Origin: JBPOFM01 sp051252455
GTDB taxonomy: Bacteria > Bacteroidota > Bacteroidia > Flavobacteriales > Flavobacteriaceae
Direction: 5' to 3'
Assembly (NCBI GenBank): GCA_051252455.1
Contig: JBPOFM010000001.1
Span: 558,001-622,000, forward strand
DNA length: 64,000 nt
Shown: in pieces, positions 17,655 to 28,211 of the stretch
How the letters are laid out: every line of letters starts with the position of its first letter
Position numbering within the stretch: the stretch's first letter is position 1
Notes under the pieces: model-generated
What the model was told of the DNA's origin: nothing
Seen by the model: only the letters and a program-made list of their open reading frames with translations
Database searches by the model: none
Position numbers and translations under genes: made by a program

Positions 17655-17672
17655 TTCCTGTTTTTGCGGGAA
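17655..17672. repeat. REP-like 18-bp hairpin, copy 2
   Basis: TTCCTGTTTTTGCGGGAA, ending 6 bases before the ATG at 17679. Copy 3 (43868) has the same position relative to trpS and the same following bases AAGTGA..ATG, so the element may influence initiation. Confidence 0.7.
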
Positions 17673-17678
17673 GTGATT

Positions 17679-18389
17679 ATGATCAACAAACTCAACCTCG
17701 AAGACATTTTATTTCTAGATATAGAAACCGTTCCAGAAACACATCATTTTTCAGAATTAGACAAAACCAAACAAAACCTTTGGGAACTTAAATCCAAATA
17801 TCAAAGAGGTGAAGTCTCTGCAGACGAATTTTATGAACGCGCCGGCATTTGGGCAGAATTTGGCAAGATCGTTTGTATTTCAGTGGGTTATTTTAATATT
17901 TCAGGTGATATTAGAACTTTCAGAGTTACTTCTTTTTTCGGTGACGAAATAAAAATTCTCAAGGATTTTAAAAACCTGATTCTTTCACATTTCAGCCAAA
18001 CAAAACATTTATTGTGTGCACATAACGGAAAGGAATTTGACTTTCCATACATTGCAAGACGAATGATCATCCATAGTATCGAATTGCCATACAAATTAAA
18101 TCTCTTCGGTAAAAAACCCTGGGAAGTACCTCATCTCGACACGTTGGAGTTGTGGAAATTTGGTGATTACAAAACGTTTACTTCACTGAAGTTGTTGACT
18201 AATGTTTTAGGAATTCCATCGCCAAAAGATGACATCGATGGCAGCGAAGTCTGCAGAGTTTATTACGAAGAAAAGGATATCGATAGAATCGTTATTTATT
18301 GTGAAAAGGATACAATTGCTGTGGCTCAAATATTTTTAAGGCTTCGAGGTGATGCTATATTGGAAGAGAATGAGATTAAGCATATTTAA
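17679..18389 (+). CDS. DEDDy-type 3'-5' exonuclease (PolB-like)
   Basis: 236 residues from the ATG at 17679; an upstream TTG at 17664 lies inside the hairpin repeat and is rejected. The exonuclease motifs are visible in order: LFLDIETVP (ExoI, DxE), LCAHNGKEFDFPYIARRM (ExoII, with conserved Asn and Asp), and YCEKDTIAVAQ (ExoIII, Tyr-x3-Asp). This is the DEDDy set. It resembles stand-alone predicted 3'-5' exonucleases related to the proofreading domain of family B polymerases. The role, DNA trimming or RNA turnover, is not determined by context. A bidirectional terminator follows. Confidence 0.82.
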   Translation: MINKLNLEDILFLDIETVPETHHFSELDKTKQNLWELKSKYQRGEVSADEFYERAGIWAEFGKIVCISVGYFNISGDIRTFRVTSFFGDEIKILKDFKNLILSHFSQTKHLLCAHNGKEFDFPYIARRMIIHSIELPYKLNLFGKKPWEVPHLDTLELWKFGDYKTFTSLKLLTNVLGIPSPKDDIDGSEVCRVYYEEKDIDRIVIYCEKDTIAVAQIFLRLRGDAILEENEIKHI

Positions 18390-18436
18390 ATCTTGAATGG
18401 TATTCCGATGCAATCAAAAAGCAATTAAAATATAGT

Positions 18437-18467
18437 AAAAAGTCCAGATGTTAGATCTGGACTTTTT
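18437..18467. terminator. Bidirectional terminator between the exonuclease and the large protease
   Basis: Perfect stem AAAAAGTCCAGAT/ATCTGGACTTTTT (13 bp) with a 5-base loop. A/T runs on both sides allow it to end the exonuclease message and the convergent protease message. Confidence 0.85.
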
Positions 18468-18486
18468 ATTAAAAATAATTATATAT

Positions 18487-21400
18487 CTACTTTATGATAA
18501 TCTTTTTACTGAAGCTGTTGATTCGGTTTTGTAATTCCACCACATAAACACCGCTACTAATATTAGAAAGATCTATTGTTTGTAGATTTATGTTTAAATT
18601 CAATGCTTGAGATAAAATCTGTCTTCCTTGCATATCAAATAACACAGCTTGCGTATTTTCTAACAATGTTCCCTTAACTACAAGTTCTTTTGGTTTAGCA
18701 GTTGCATAAACAAGTATTTCATTCAGCGCAGTGTCAGCGGTATTTAAAGTTGATGCTTCAAATCTTAAAAAGAATCGTCCAATTCCTGAAAGATTACTAT
18801 CGGCTGTAAAATTATAATTACTTGAATTAAGATGAGTAAACGTATTATATAAATTGTCTTCTAGATAAACTTCAATATCAGTAGGCAAAATCATATTTGA
18901 CAACGAAATAGATATTTGCTGCCCTTGATTAGCGTTTATACCTAATGGAACAACTATGTTGCTGTTTAAATCATCATAACTTACTGACTGAATGGACATA
19001 TCCAATCCATTACTTCCTTCAATTAAATGTGAATAGATAGCATAATTTGGAGCAGTGCCGTTAAAGGCACTGGCATCATATCCAACATCTAACCCTCGTG
19101 ACGCGTTTTGAGTAAAATAAATATCGGTACTAAAACTTGATGTACCACTCGTCATTTCAATTTTTAAGTAGGCATAGTCAGCAGGATCGCTGTCTCTACC
19201 TTCTATATAATCATCATCAAGAAGCGCATCTCCGGAAGCAATGGTTCTAAAACTTGGATTGAAAACCATCGTACCACCTCCATCTTTCGAAGCTACCAAA
19301 AACCCTTGTCCTGGAGTAATGATGGCATTCGGGTTCGTTATTAAAGACGCTAGATTCAATATCTTCCATTGACCTGAAGCTTGCCCATTATAGCCATAAA
19401 TGGCAGCACTTGAAGGGTAGAATTCATTAATATTTGTATTTAGGAAATCTGATAACTTAATATAAGAAGGATATGGATTCCCTATTAAATTCCATTCGGT
19501 ATACGTTGTTCCCGAATGTTGTATGATGGCGCTAATTGATTCTGTATTCACCGTTCCTCTAAATTCAAAAGTGCCATCATCGGTTGAAGCTGCTCTATAA
19601 CCAATCGCTGGATTTAGTGTTATAGCCGCTTCCGCTGGCACATTGGCATCATATGTTATATAAGTTCCTGATCCTTTATCAAAATGCCCAAAGAGCTTTT
19701 CGGTGGTATTATTAGGGTTTGAAACTATATTGGTATTGACAGCCGCAAATGCACCAAAGGTTTGCCCTGTCAAGGGCGCCGAAATCAAATCATTGCCACC
19801 AGAGCTCGCATTGACATTGACATGTCGTTTATATACAGCATCTCCTGTGACTGTCCCATTTACAATTAAACTAGAATATTCGGTTGAAGTTGAGTTTAAT
19901 ACAAGATTTCCATTATTGACAAGGTTTCCTGCTAATTCAATAGATTGTGATTGTAAAACGTTTGCCGTCGCATTTGTATTTACTGTAAGATTATTTAATA
20001 CTATATTCGAATTGACATCGTAGATTCCATCCAAAATTAGTGCATTATCAGTTGAAGTTGTGCCTGAAGGTGGATTTGGTGTCCATGCATTATTGGTGAA
20101 TAATAATCCATCGTATTTTAGATTGACTGTGTAATCCTCTACTTCGCCGTAGGTAAATGTTTCACAAGATGTGGGAACGCCAGTATCTTTCATGGAAACT
20201 CTCATCCTTGTAGAGCCATAATTAATATCTATAGGAACCGTAAACGATCCCGAAACTGGTGTTGTATTTGTAGGTGTCAATGAAAATACCTGCTCCCCGG
20301 GATCGATAAAATCCCCATCTCTATTATAATCAATCCACACAGAATAAGCTTCTTCATATTCTGTCGCAGTTGGCCAAATTGTAGTGATGGTTATTGTGTA
20401 TTGCGTGCCACCAACCAAATCCGTGGTCAATGATGGATTTGAAGTAAAATTTGAATATCCAATACTTGTTGTTCCTGCGCCAGAATTGTTATTGTTCAAG
20501 GTGTTTAGTTGTACTCGATCAATGTATTCAAAATTAGTATTAGTACTATTTGAGTTACAGTAGACCAAAATTGGCAGATTAGAAATTCCTATATTGTCAA
20601 TTGCCATATCGCTTGAAAACCCACCTCCTGTTATTCCAATAAACCTAAATTTTACTGTTTGACCAATGTAACTTGATAAATTTATGTTCTCACCGATCCA
20701 TTGATCCCCTAAATCACCATTTGCAGTAAACACATTGGTCCAATTGTCACCATTATCTGAAGTGATTTCCAAATTAAGAGTTCCCATATTTGCTCCGTAC
20801 ATGTGATAATTAAAAGAAAAATAGGTCTCTGTGAGACTTGACAATTCATAACACGGACTATTGAGAATGACTGTCGCATTTGAACCGAGTCCTTCCGTAG
20901 AAGCTTCGGTATAAAGATAATTGCCACCACCTGTTATATCATCCGACGGCCCTGTATCATCAGAAGGTGTACCACCAGCATCCAATGTCCAATTGCCACT
21001 ATCCCCTGTCGCTTGAGTCCAATCACCAATTCCAGAATCAAATGTTTCTAAATATGGGAATGTCGTTATTTGTGCTCCTATACAGGCAGGCGTAGCAATT
21101 GTTGTAAAAAACACCGAACTTGAATAGGCCGAATTTGCACCTCCATTACATTTACTTTTCACTTGTGCTTCGTAATCAGTAAGAGGATTTAATCCTGTAA
21201 CATTCGTAGAAAGCGCGGACACTGTAATTGTAATCCAAGTTGGGCTTCCAACTTCTCTATATCGTAAATCGTACGTTGCTCCTGTTACAGCATTCCAACT
21301 TAATGTAGCTGTTGAAGACCCAACGTTTAAAGAAGTTAATCCTGTTGGAACAGTGGCAGTACAAGCTACAGTTCCAGAAATAGTGAAGTTTGTGTTTGAA

Positions 21401-23289
21401 ATATCGAAAAAGATGTGGTTAGAACCTTTTACCATAATCCTGTTTTGATTTCCCTGATTGTTGGGTACTGTTATCGCTTGCGAACCATCATTTGGTGTGT
21501 TGGCCAACAATGTAATTGGATACGTATTTCCTCCATCGGTTGACAATAGAATATCAACATTGGCAGCATTCACCCCATTTCCTGTGGTTCCCGCAACACT
21601 CCATGAAACTGTTTGTGATGTTCCTGCATTCCACGTTAAATTTGAATTTGGAGAATTCACCAAGAAAGGTCCAGCGGTTCCATTGACAGTAATCACCGTA
21701 TCGTCACTATTGTTATTGGCACCTCCAGCTCTGTTGTCTCTAACAGTCATTCTGAAATTTAATGTTCTTGCGACGTTAGGAACGGCTTCCCATTGCCAAG
21801 AAGTTGACCCTGTTTTAATGGTTTCCAATCTTGGAAAATATCTTTTGGTATCTGTAGTAGGTGAGTAGGATCTAAATGCCACTCCGGAAGTTCTCGTTGT
21901 ACTTGGATAAGTTCCTGAAGAATTTCCTGTATTGTACTGTTCCCAGCAATACGTCAAAACATCACTTGAGTTAGCGTCAGTACCTGAACCAGTCAATACG
22001 AAAGCTGTTCCTTTCGGAATGGTATAGTTTGCTCCTGCACTTACAGTAGGGACTGCATTACCAGTATTGATATTGGTCTGGCACGATTTCGATTTGATAT
22101 TATTTGTAATCTGCTCAATAGACCTTGCATGAAAATAAGGATCAGAGTTTGACTGCACATCAGTCGCTCCTGTAATTCCAGCATAACCCATAATGGTTGT
22201 TCCACTTCCTGGTTCCATTTGAGCTCCAGTACCACTTTCATTTCTAAAAGTAAATGTATGGTTTCCTCCAAACTGATGTCCTAATTCGTGTGCCACATAA
22301 TCCACATCAAAAGGATCTCCTTCTGGGTCAGTACGAGATGTAAAACCACTGCCTTTTTGTCCATCGATACAAATACATCCAATACAACCTGCATTACCAT
22401 TGTTACTATCACGAGCGAACAAGTGTCCAACGTCATAGTTTATTTCACCAATCACACTTGTTAATGTTGTTTGGACTTCTGAATTATAGCCATTTGAATT
22501 TGTGTATGGATCAGACACCGAATTCGTATAAATAACATCATCATTATTTGAAATCAACACCATCGTTACATTGAAGTCGTTCTCAAAAATACCATTGACA
22601 CGTGTCATTGTTGTATTGATTGCTGCCAATGCCAAGGCTTTTGTACCACCATGGTATGAGGTGTATTCACCCGTTGTAGAAACTGCCAATCGGTATCTGC
22701 GAAGAATGCCATCATCTGCATTACGGTTTGTGGTTTGATCTCCTCCGATATTTTCATTCATTACATCTGTCACAGTACACTCAAAATCATCTGGAGCCGC
22801 AATTCTATCTGCTCTTTCATACACCGCATATAGAGATCCATCTAAAGTGATTGGCTCAATGAACGATGCTGGCGCCTTGGCCGATAAACGCATACTACTG
22901 AATCCTAAAGGAGATACGCTAAAACGGATTACAGCGGTTGGGTCATCGATACCTTGACCAGCATATGATCTGATTTCTGGGTAACGTGCCTGCAGTTCAG
23001 CATCCATAACTGAAGCCTCAAAAACCCTAAAACGTTCCATGACACCAGCTGGATTTGGGAAAGAAAGAATCGTAGTCGTTTGACGATCCAAATTCTCTCT
23101 TTGTGGAACATTGGTAAGCTCGTGTTTCAAATCCTCAATATTGAGGCTGTAGGTCTGATTTTTTGGTAAGTTTCGCTTGTTTGATTTAATTGCCGAAGTG
23201 CTTACCGCTGCTTGCTTCGTCCATAATTTATTTTGAGCAGATAATCCCATACCCATTACGAGCATGAGAAGAATGATAGAATTTTTCAT
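18487..23289 (-). CDS. Giant secreted reprolysin-like metalloprotease with Fn3, MAM-like, GEVED and T9SS domains
   Basis: 1600 residues. The signal peptide is MKNSIILLMLVMGMGLSAQ. A propeptide of ~190 residues precedes a reprolysin-type (M12-like) zinc protease domain with HELGHQFGGNH at 334-344, the HExxHxxGxxH motif, and the later Met-turn region TIMGYAG. Then come beta-rich modules, a fibronectin type III domain (about 645-730), a MAM/jelly-roll-like segment starting at LETFDSGIGDWT, and a GEVED domain ending in ETFTYGEVEDYTV. A long beta region follows, then a C-terminal T9SS sorting tail ending SFSKKIIIK. It likely degrades extracellular protein. The next gene upstream is another T9SS protease sharing the GEVED module. 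It is a single intact frame. Confidence 0.88.
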   Translation of the reverse strand: MKNSIILLMLVMGMGLSAQNKLWTKQAAVSTSAIKSNKRNLPKNQTYSLNIEDLKHELTNVPQRENLDRQTTTILSFPNPAGVMERFRVFEASVMDAELQARYPEIRSYAGQGIDDPTAVIRFSVSPLGFSSMRLSAKAPASFIEPITLDGSLYAVYERADRIAAPDDFECTVTDVMNENIGGDQTTNRNADDGILRRYRLAVSTTGEYTSYHGGTKALALAAINTTMTRVNGIFENDFNVTMVLISNNDDVIYTNSVSDPYTNSNGYNSEVQTTLTSVIGEINYDVGHLFARDSNNGNAGCIGCICIDGQKGSGFTSRTDPEGDPFDVDYVAHELGHQFGGNHTFTFRNESGTGAQMEPGSGTTIMGYAGITGATDVQSNSDPYFHARSIEQITNNIKSKSCQTNINTGNAVPTVSAGANYTIPKGTAFVLTGSGTDANSSDVLTYCWEQYNTGNSSGTYPSTTRTSGVAFRSYSPTTDTKRYFPRLETIKTGSTSWQWEAVPNVARTLNFRMTVRDNRAGGANNNSDDTVITVNGTAGPFLVNSPNSNLTWNAGTSQTVSWSVAGTTGNGVNAANVDILLSTDGGNTYPITLLANTPNDGSQAITVPNNQGNQNRIMVKGSNHIFFDISNTNFTISGTVACTATVPTGLTSLNVGSSTATLSWNAVTGATYDLRYREVGSPTWITITVSALSTNVTGLNPLTDYEAQVKSKCNGGANSAYSSSVFFTTIATPACIGAQITTFPYLETFDSGIGDWTQATGDSGNWTLDAGGTPSDDTGPSDDITGGGNYLYTEASTEGLGSNATVILNSPCYELSSLTETYFSFNYHMYGANMGTLNLEITSDNGDNWTNVFTANGDLGDQWIGENINLSSYIGQTVKFRFIGITGGGFSSDMAIDNIGISNLPILVYCNSNSTNTNFEYIDRVQLNTLNNNNSGAGTTSIGYSNFTSNPSLTTDLVGGTQYTITITTIWPTATEYEEAYSVWIDYNRDGDFIDPGEQVFSLTPTNTTPVSGSFTVPIDINYGSTRMRVSMKDTGVPTSCETFTYGEVEDYTVNLKYDGLLFTNNAWTPNPPSGTTSTDNALILDGIYDVNSNIVLNNLTVNTNATANVLQSQSIELAGNLVNNGNLVLNSTSTEYSSLIVNGTVTGDAVYKRHVNVNASSGGNDLISAPLTGQTFGAFAAVNTNIVSNPNNTTEKLFGHFDKGSGTYITYDANVPAEAAITLNPAIGYRAASTDDGTFEFRGTVNTESISAIIQHSGTTYTEWNLIGNPYPSYIKLSDFLNTNINEFYPSSAAIYGYNGQASGQWKILNLASLITNPNAIITPGQGFLVASKDGGGTMVFNPSFRTIASGDALLDDDYIEGRDSDPADYAYLKIEMTSGTSSFSTDIYFTQNASRGLDVGYDASAFNGTAPNYAIYSHLIEGSNGLDMSIQSVSYDDLNSNIVVPLGINANQGQQISISLSNMILPTDIEVYLEDNLYNTFTHLNSSNYNFTADSNLSGIGRFFLRFEASTLNTADTALNEILVYATAKPKELVVKGTLLENTQAVLFDMQGRQILSQALNLNINLQTIDLSNISSGVYVVELQNRINSFSKKIIIK

Positions 23290-23520
23290 AATTAGGGAAA
23301 TGTTTGATAAAAATGCTACTGGTTAGACTACAATAATACTTAAATTTAATTTAAGCTATAACTATTATTCAAATTTCGCACTTAAAAAGATTGGGTTTTA
23401 CGAATCTATTAGATATTAGCCTGTTGTTTTAGCTATATGCAATTCACCTCCATGCTTTTCAGAATTTATTCAGATATCTTAAAGTATTGAGTATCTGGTC
23501 AAGCTTTATTTTCTAAAAAT

Positions 23521-23553
23521 AAAAAAGCCCAGACTTTCATCTGGACTTTTCTT
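23521..23553 (-). terminator. Terminator of the M43 protease gene
   Basis: Stem AAAAGCCCAGA/TCTGGACTTTT with one mismatch and a short loop, followed on the minus strand by a T-run. It lies 18 bases after the stop of the M43 gene. Its stem sequence resembles the terminator at 18437. Confidence 0.75.
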
Positions 23554-23570
23554 AAATATGTGCTAAAAAT

Positions 23571-26048
23571 TTATTGCTTAATAAAACGTTTGGTAATGAT
23601 GCCTCCTTCGGTTGTAAAACGAATTTGATATACGGCAGCATCCAATGTGCTAACATCAATTACATCACTATTCAATTTCCCTTTGGCCACTACTTGACCT
23701 ATGGAATTGAACACTTCATAGCTAACATTTTTATAGGTTGTTGCAATGTTAAGATTTGCACCTTTCACAGGGTTTGGATACAATGAAAGTTTTGAGGCCA
23801 TTCCATTTTGCATACCATCCTCTCTTGCAGAAGACGAAATTATAACTGTGTAATCCTCTACTTCACCATACGTAAACGTTTCGCAATTGGTAGGAGATGC
23901 ATTGTATTTCATGGACACTCGCATTCTGGTTGATCCATTCAATGCAGAGGTTGGCACTATAAAACTACCTGAAATGGAGGCTGAAGTCGTTTTCGTTCTG
24001 TTGTAAACTTGTTCTCCAGAATCATTGAAATCACCATCTTGATTATAATCAATCCAAACCCTGTAGGCTTCACTATAGGTTGAACCTGTCCATTTTGGAG
24101 TGATAATAATTGTGTTGCTAGTTCCTTTAGCTAAATTCGTTGATAAACTTGTAAAGTTCCCATAACCACCGTTATTTCCAGAAAGGTTATTAATACTTCC
24201 TAATTGCACTCTGTCAATATATTCATCATTGGTATTATTTCCTTGAGACGTACAATAAGTTACGCTATTTGAAAGGGTAGTCACATTGACAGTATTGCTA
24301 TAACCTGAAATATTGCCAGCCGCATCTTTTGCCGTCACTCTAAATGAATAACCAGTACCCGCAGATAATCCGGTCACTTGACGTGTCGTGGTCGTAACCG
24401 TGGCTATTAACGTAGTGCCTTGATACACGTTATATCCTGTTACACCAACATTATCTGTAGAAGCGTTCCAAGAAAGCGTAGTGGTCGTTTGAGTTGTACC
24501 AGTTGCCGTTAAATTGGTTGGTGCGGTTGGTGCGGTTGTATCTGTTGTGGCACTTTGAATATTGACCGTATAATCTTCAACTTCTCCATAAGAAAACGTT
24601 TCACAGGATGTTGGAATACCATTATATTTCATAGACACTCTTAATCTCTTGTTTCCGTTTGCAGTTCCAGTTGGCACAGTGAATGTTCCACTTACTGGTG
24701 TGGTCTGTGAAGCTGCTTTAGAGAAAATCTGTTCACCTGTATCGTTAAAATCGCCATCATCATTATAATCAATCCACGCTGCATAACCTTCACTATAGAC
24801 TGTACCTGTCCAGGTTGGAGTAACAGTAAGTGTATAACCAGATCCCTTCGTCAAGTTGGTGCTTGTAGTTGTGAAATCTGAATAGGACTGCGCGCCAGAT
24901 GACTTGTTAATCGTTCCGAGTTGCACTCTTGAAATATATTCATCACTGACGCTATTTCCTTGTGAGCCGCAGTATTGATTTCCGGTTATGCAAGGTGTAC
25001 ATGATCCTCCACAATCAACACCAGTTTCAGTTCCGTTTTGGATACCATCACTACAGGTTGGTTGTGCAGCAGCACCACATTTATCAGATAAAGCCAACGC
25101 TCTTCTGGCTCCTCCTACTTCTAAAACCGCACGCATCCTTGTTTTTTGACCTTGTGTAAATAAGTTCATGCAAGTATCATCCGTATAGTCCATATAATTC
25201 TGTGGCATATCTGTTGAAGAACAGGACACTTGACCAACTGGACAACCATAATTTGCCGTTTGATGGGTAGGTGTATCACTTACTAAATCATTTCCACAAT
25301 TCGAATCTCCCCAAATATGACGTAAATTAAAATAGTGACCGATTTCATGCGTAGTCGTCCGACCACCATCATAAGGCGCAGAGACTGCTCCAGTACGTCC
25401 AAAAGCATTATAGATCATCACCAATCCATCGGTTGCAGCACTTCCTCCAGGAAATTGTGCATAACCCAAAAGATTGATGGTTTGTCCTTGGGACACTGTG
25501 GTCATTTTAGGGACAATCCACATATTTAAATATTCCGCCGTATTCCATGGGTCAATACCACCACTGGATACACGTTTGGCGTCATCGTTCGCTCCCCAAT
25601 CTTGACGAGTGGTAGACTTTCGGGTGATTCCGGTGGTCGCATTCCCATTAGGATCAACGGAGGCCAGACAAAACTCAATTTGGGTATCGGCTGCTTGAGA
25701 CCAGATAGTATTGGCATCTGGATTTGTACGTCTAAAATCTTCATTTAAAACATCCAATTGCGATTGAATTTGTGCGACACTGATGTTTTCTGTACTATTT
25801 CGGTATAAAACATGAACAACTACCGGAATTGTAATGATGCTACCATTAATTTTGTTCGTCGAGGTACTGTTGATTTTATTCTGTGTAAACGCTTCAATTT
25901 CTTGCATTCGTTTTTCCAGATCAGGATCTTGTTGTTTTCGAAATTCCAGATTTTCCATGGCTCCACAGCGCTGAAAATCTGCCTGCTGACCAAACATAGA
26001 ACTCACGAAGAGTAAACACACTACTACTAAAGTAAATTTGTTTTTCAT
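23571..26048 (-). CDS. Secreted M43 (pappalysin-like) metalloprotease with Fn3, two GEVED domains and T9SS tail
   Basis: 825 residues. The signal peptide ends FVSSMFGQ. The M43 catalytic domain has HEIGHYFNLRH at 234-244; Asn replaces the usual Gly at the eighth motif position, as in many flavobacterial members. A CSSTDMPQNYMDYTDD segment holds the Met-turn. A Cys-rich linker (GTETGVDCGGSCTPC) leads to a GEVED module, a fibronectin type III domain, a second GEVED module and the T9SS sorting tail (LYPNPVKGANLNI ... ITKRFIKQ). It should be an exported protease for polypeptide breakdown. The two GEVED copies are alike and are also close to the one in the downstream protease. Confidence 0.9.
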   Translation of the reverse strand: MKNKFTLVVVCLLFVSSMFGQQADFQRCGAMENLEFRKQQDPDLEKRMQEIEAFTQNKINSTSTNKINGSIITIPVVVHVLYRNSTENISVAQIQSQLDVLNEDFRRTNPDANTIWSQAADTQIEFCLASVDPNGNATTGITRKSTTRQDWGANDDAKRVSSGGIDPWNTAEYLNMWIVPKMTTVSQGQTINLLGYAQFPGGSAATDGLVMIYNAFGRTGAVSAPYDGGRTTTHEIGHYFNLRHIWGDSNCGNDLVSDTPTHQTANYGCPVGQVSCSSTDMPQNYMDYTDDTCMNLFTQGQKTRMRAVLEVGGARRALALSDKCGAAAQPTCSDGIQNGTETGVDCGGSCTPCITGNQYCGSQGNSVSDEYISRVQLGTINKSSGAQSYSDFTTTSTNLTKGSGYTLTVTPTWTGTVYSEGYAAWIDYNDDGDFNDTGEQIFSKAASQTTPVSGTFTVPTGTANGNKRLRVSMKYNGIPTSCETFSYGEVEDYTVNIQSATTDTTAPTAPTNLTATGTTQTTTTLSWNASTDNVGVTGYNVYQGTTLIATVTTTTRQVTGLSAGTGYSFRVTAKDAAGNISGYSNTVNVTTLSNSVTYCTSQGNNTNDEYIDRVQLGSINNLSGNNGGYGNFTSLSTNLAKGTSNTIIITPKWTGSTYSEAYRVWIDYNQDGDFNDSGEQVYNRTKTTSASISGSFIVPTSALNGSTRMRVSMKYNASPTNCETFTYGEVEDYTVIISSSAREDGMQNGMASKLSLYPNPVKGANLNIATTYKNVSYEVFNSIGQVVAKGKLNSDVIDVSTLDAAVYQIRFTTEGGIITKRFIKQ

Positions 26049-26519
26049 TTTAAAAAGTTATTAAGGTTAAGATAAATAATCATCGGAACTCACACTCGTA
26101 TTCACAATCATTCAGGTAGCAAGGGACAATTCAAATTAGTTTAAAATATTGTACATATTCTTACGAATAATTCACAATTAAGCGGATATAATTTGAATTC
26201 AGCTGTCGAATGTATCAAAATAATATGAAATACAAAATTTTACTCAAACGTTTTCGTTGAAATACAATTCAATTAAATTTTACCAAAAAAATTCAATCGA
26301 TAACTTTAAGATTTACAACATATTAGCCGATATTGATTCATTAATCCGAAAATTAAGTTAGTCTTATTCCAATACTTTTTGAGATAGAGTTTGAGAGATA
26401 TTTGTTATAAACTCAAAGAATCGGACGATTACGATTGTATAAAAAGTGTTTCATATCCTCATTCTTGTATTGATTCCCATCTTATCTATTGTCTGAAATG
26501 ACTATTTTTACTTTGAATT
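26049..26519. other. AT-rich intergenic region between divergent genes
   Basis: 470 bases separating the M43 protease (minus) and the ABC ATPase (plus). No ORF, stable hairpin or clear full promoter was recognised. A near-match TACTTTG with only one base between TA and TTTG ends 5 bases before the ABC ATG. The length suggests two promoters and room for regulation. Confidence 0.4.
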
Positions 26520-28211
26520 ATGGAAAAAGAGCAATTACTATCAACTATTGATTTATCAATTTCATTTATTTCAAATGGAACAGAAAAGGAGATTATTCAT
26601 TCCGTTTCATTCGAATTAAATAAAAACGAAATTCTAGGGATTGTTGGCGAATCTGGCTCTGGGAAATCAGTGTCAACACTCGCCATTCTCGGATTACTGC
26701 CAAAAGGGATTTCAAAAATTACATCTGGTAGTATTCTGTTCGAAGGTTCGGATCTAATCAAAACACAGTCAAAAGCGTTTCAACACATTCGAGGGAATGA
26801 TATTTCCATGATTTTTCAAGAACCGATGAGTTCTTTGAATCCGTCGATGCGTTGTGGAAGACAGGTTGAAGAAATCTTACTGCAACATACCAAGCTTTCA
26901 AAAAAAGAAGCTAAAGCGGAAACACTGTCGCTTTTTGAAAAAGTAAAATTACCCTTACCAGATCGTGTTTTTAAGGCCTATCCGCATGAAATTTCAGGTG
27001 GCCAAAAGCAACGTGTCATGATTGCGATGGCCATTGCATGCAAACCCAAAATATTGATTGCTGATGAGCCCACAACTGCTTTGGATGTGACGGTTCAAAA
27101 AGATATTATTTTGTTGTTGAAACAGCTTCAAGCGGAAGAAAATATGAGTATCATTTTCATTTCGCATGATTTGTCGTTAGTTTCTGAAATTGCAGACCGA
27201 GTGATGGTGATGTACAAAGGAGATATTGTTGAACAAGGTTTGGTCTCGGATATTTTTCATCGACCTCAACATACCTATACGAAAGCATTATTGAGTTCAA
27301 AACCGTCATTAGACTATCGCATGAAACGCTTACCCACGATTAGAGATTTTATGGAAGAGAATCCAAAATCAGATATTGTCACAACGGAAGATCGCGTACA
27401 ACTTCATCAGGAACTTTATTCAAAAGTGCCTTTGTTGGAAGTCATAAATGTTGAAAAAGAATATATCTCAAAATCTGGATGGTTTTCAAAACCTGAACAT
27501 TTTAACGCAGTGGACGATGTGAGCTTTAAATTATATGAAGGTGAAACCTTAGGACTTGTCGGAGAATCTGGTTGTGGCAAATCCACTTTGGCCAATGCCA
27601 TTTTGCAACTTGAAAGAGCGACCGCCGGACAGATTTTATATCGAGGCACGGATATCACCAAGCTATCAAAATCGGCTCTACGGAAATTAAGAAAGGAAAT
27701 TCAAATCATCTTTCAAGATCCTTATGCGTCTTTAAATCCAAGAATTCCAATTGGTAAAGCCATTATGGAACCCATGGAAGTACATAACATTGGAAAGTCG
27801 GATAGCGATAGAAAGCAAACTGTTTTGGACTTGCTACATAAAGTAGGATTAGATGCCAGCTTTTTCAATCGATATCCACATGAATTTTCCGGTGGACAGC
27901 GTCAACGGATCGGGATTGCCAGAGCGATTTCATTGCAACCAAAACTCATTGTTTGTGATGAATCAGTGTCTGCGTTGGACATTTCCGTGCAAGCGCAAGT
28001 ATTGAATTTATTGAATGATTTAAAAGAAAAATTCGGGTTTACCTATATCTTTATTTCGCATGATTTAGCAGTTGTGAAATATATGTCTGACCAGTTAGTA
28101 GTGATGAACAAAGGCCACATTGAAGAAATGGCTGATGCGGATGTTATTTACGAAAATCCGCAACGCGATTATACCAAAAAATTAATCCATGCTATTCCCA
28201 AAGGGTTATAG
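26520..28211 (+). CDS. Peptide/nickel-type ABC transporter ATPase, DppD-DppF fusion
   Basis: 563 residues with two complete ABC domains. The first (about 5-265) has Walker A GESGSGKS, signature SGGQKQR and Walker B ILIADEP. The second (about 305-560) has GESGCGKS, SGGQRQR and LIVCDES. Each has the C-terminal oligopeptide-type extension (e.g. PQHTYTKALL and PQRDYTKKLI). Such fusions power di-/oligopeptide importers (or, as in YejF, microcin-related ones) with separate permeases and a binding protein. Those partners are not adjacent, so the gene is an orphan here. Confidence 0.92.
   Translation: MEKEQLLSTIDLSISFISNGTEKEIIHSVSFELNKNEILGIVGESGSGKSVSTLAILGLLPKGISKITSGSILFEGSDLIKTQSKAFQHIRGNDISMIFQEPMSSLNPSMRCGRQVEEILLQHTKLSKKEAKAETLSLFEKVKLPLPDRVFKAYPHEISGGQKQRVMIAMAIACKPKILIADEPTTALDVTVQKDIILLLKQLQAEENMSIIFISHDLSLVSEIADRVMVMYKGDIVEQGLVSDIFHRPQHTYTKALLSSKPSLDYRMKRLPTIRDFMEENPKSDIVTTEDRVQLHQELYSKVPLLEVINVEKEYISKSGWFSKPEHFNAVDDVSFKLYEGETLGLVGESGCGKSTLANAILQLERATAGQILYRGTDITKLSKSALRKLRKEIQIIFQDPYASLNPRIPIGKAIMEPMEVHNIGKSDSDRKQTVLDLLHKVGLDASFFNRYPHEFSGGQRQRIGIARAISLQPKLIVCDESVSALDISVQAQVLNLLNDLKEKFGFTYIFISHDLAVVKYMSDQLVVMNKGHIEEMADADVIYENPQRDYTKKLIHAIPKGL

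Noticed and set aside
21458..21868. 136-codon frame on the plus strand inside the reprolysin-like protease gene
   Set aside because: Antisense to a clear multi-domain protein with continuous motifs; the translation is Val/Pro/Thr-rich with no family resemblance.
26490..26519. Promoter and leaderless start for the peptide ABC ATPase
   Set aside because: TACTTTG has one base instead of two between TA and TTTG, and the spacing to the nearest TTG is 17; too weak to list as a feature.
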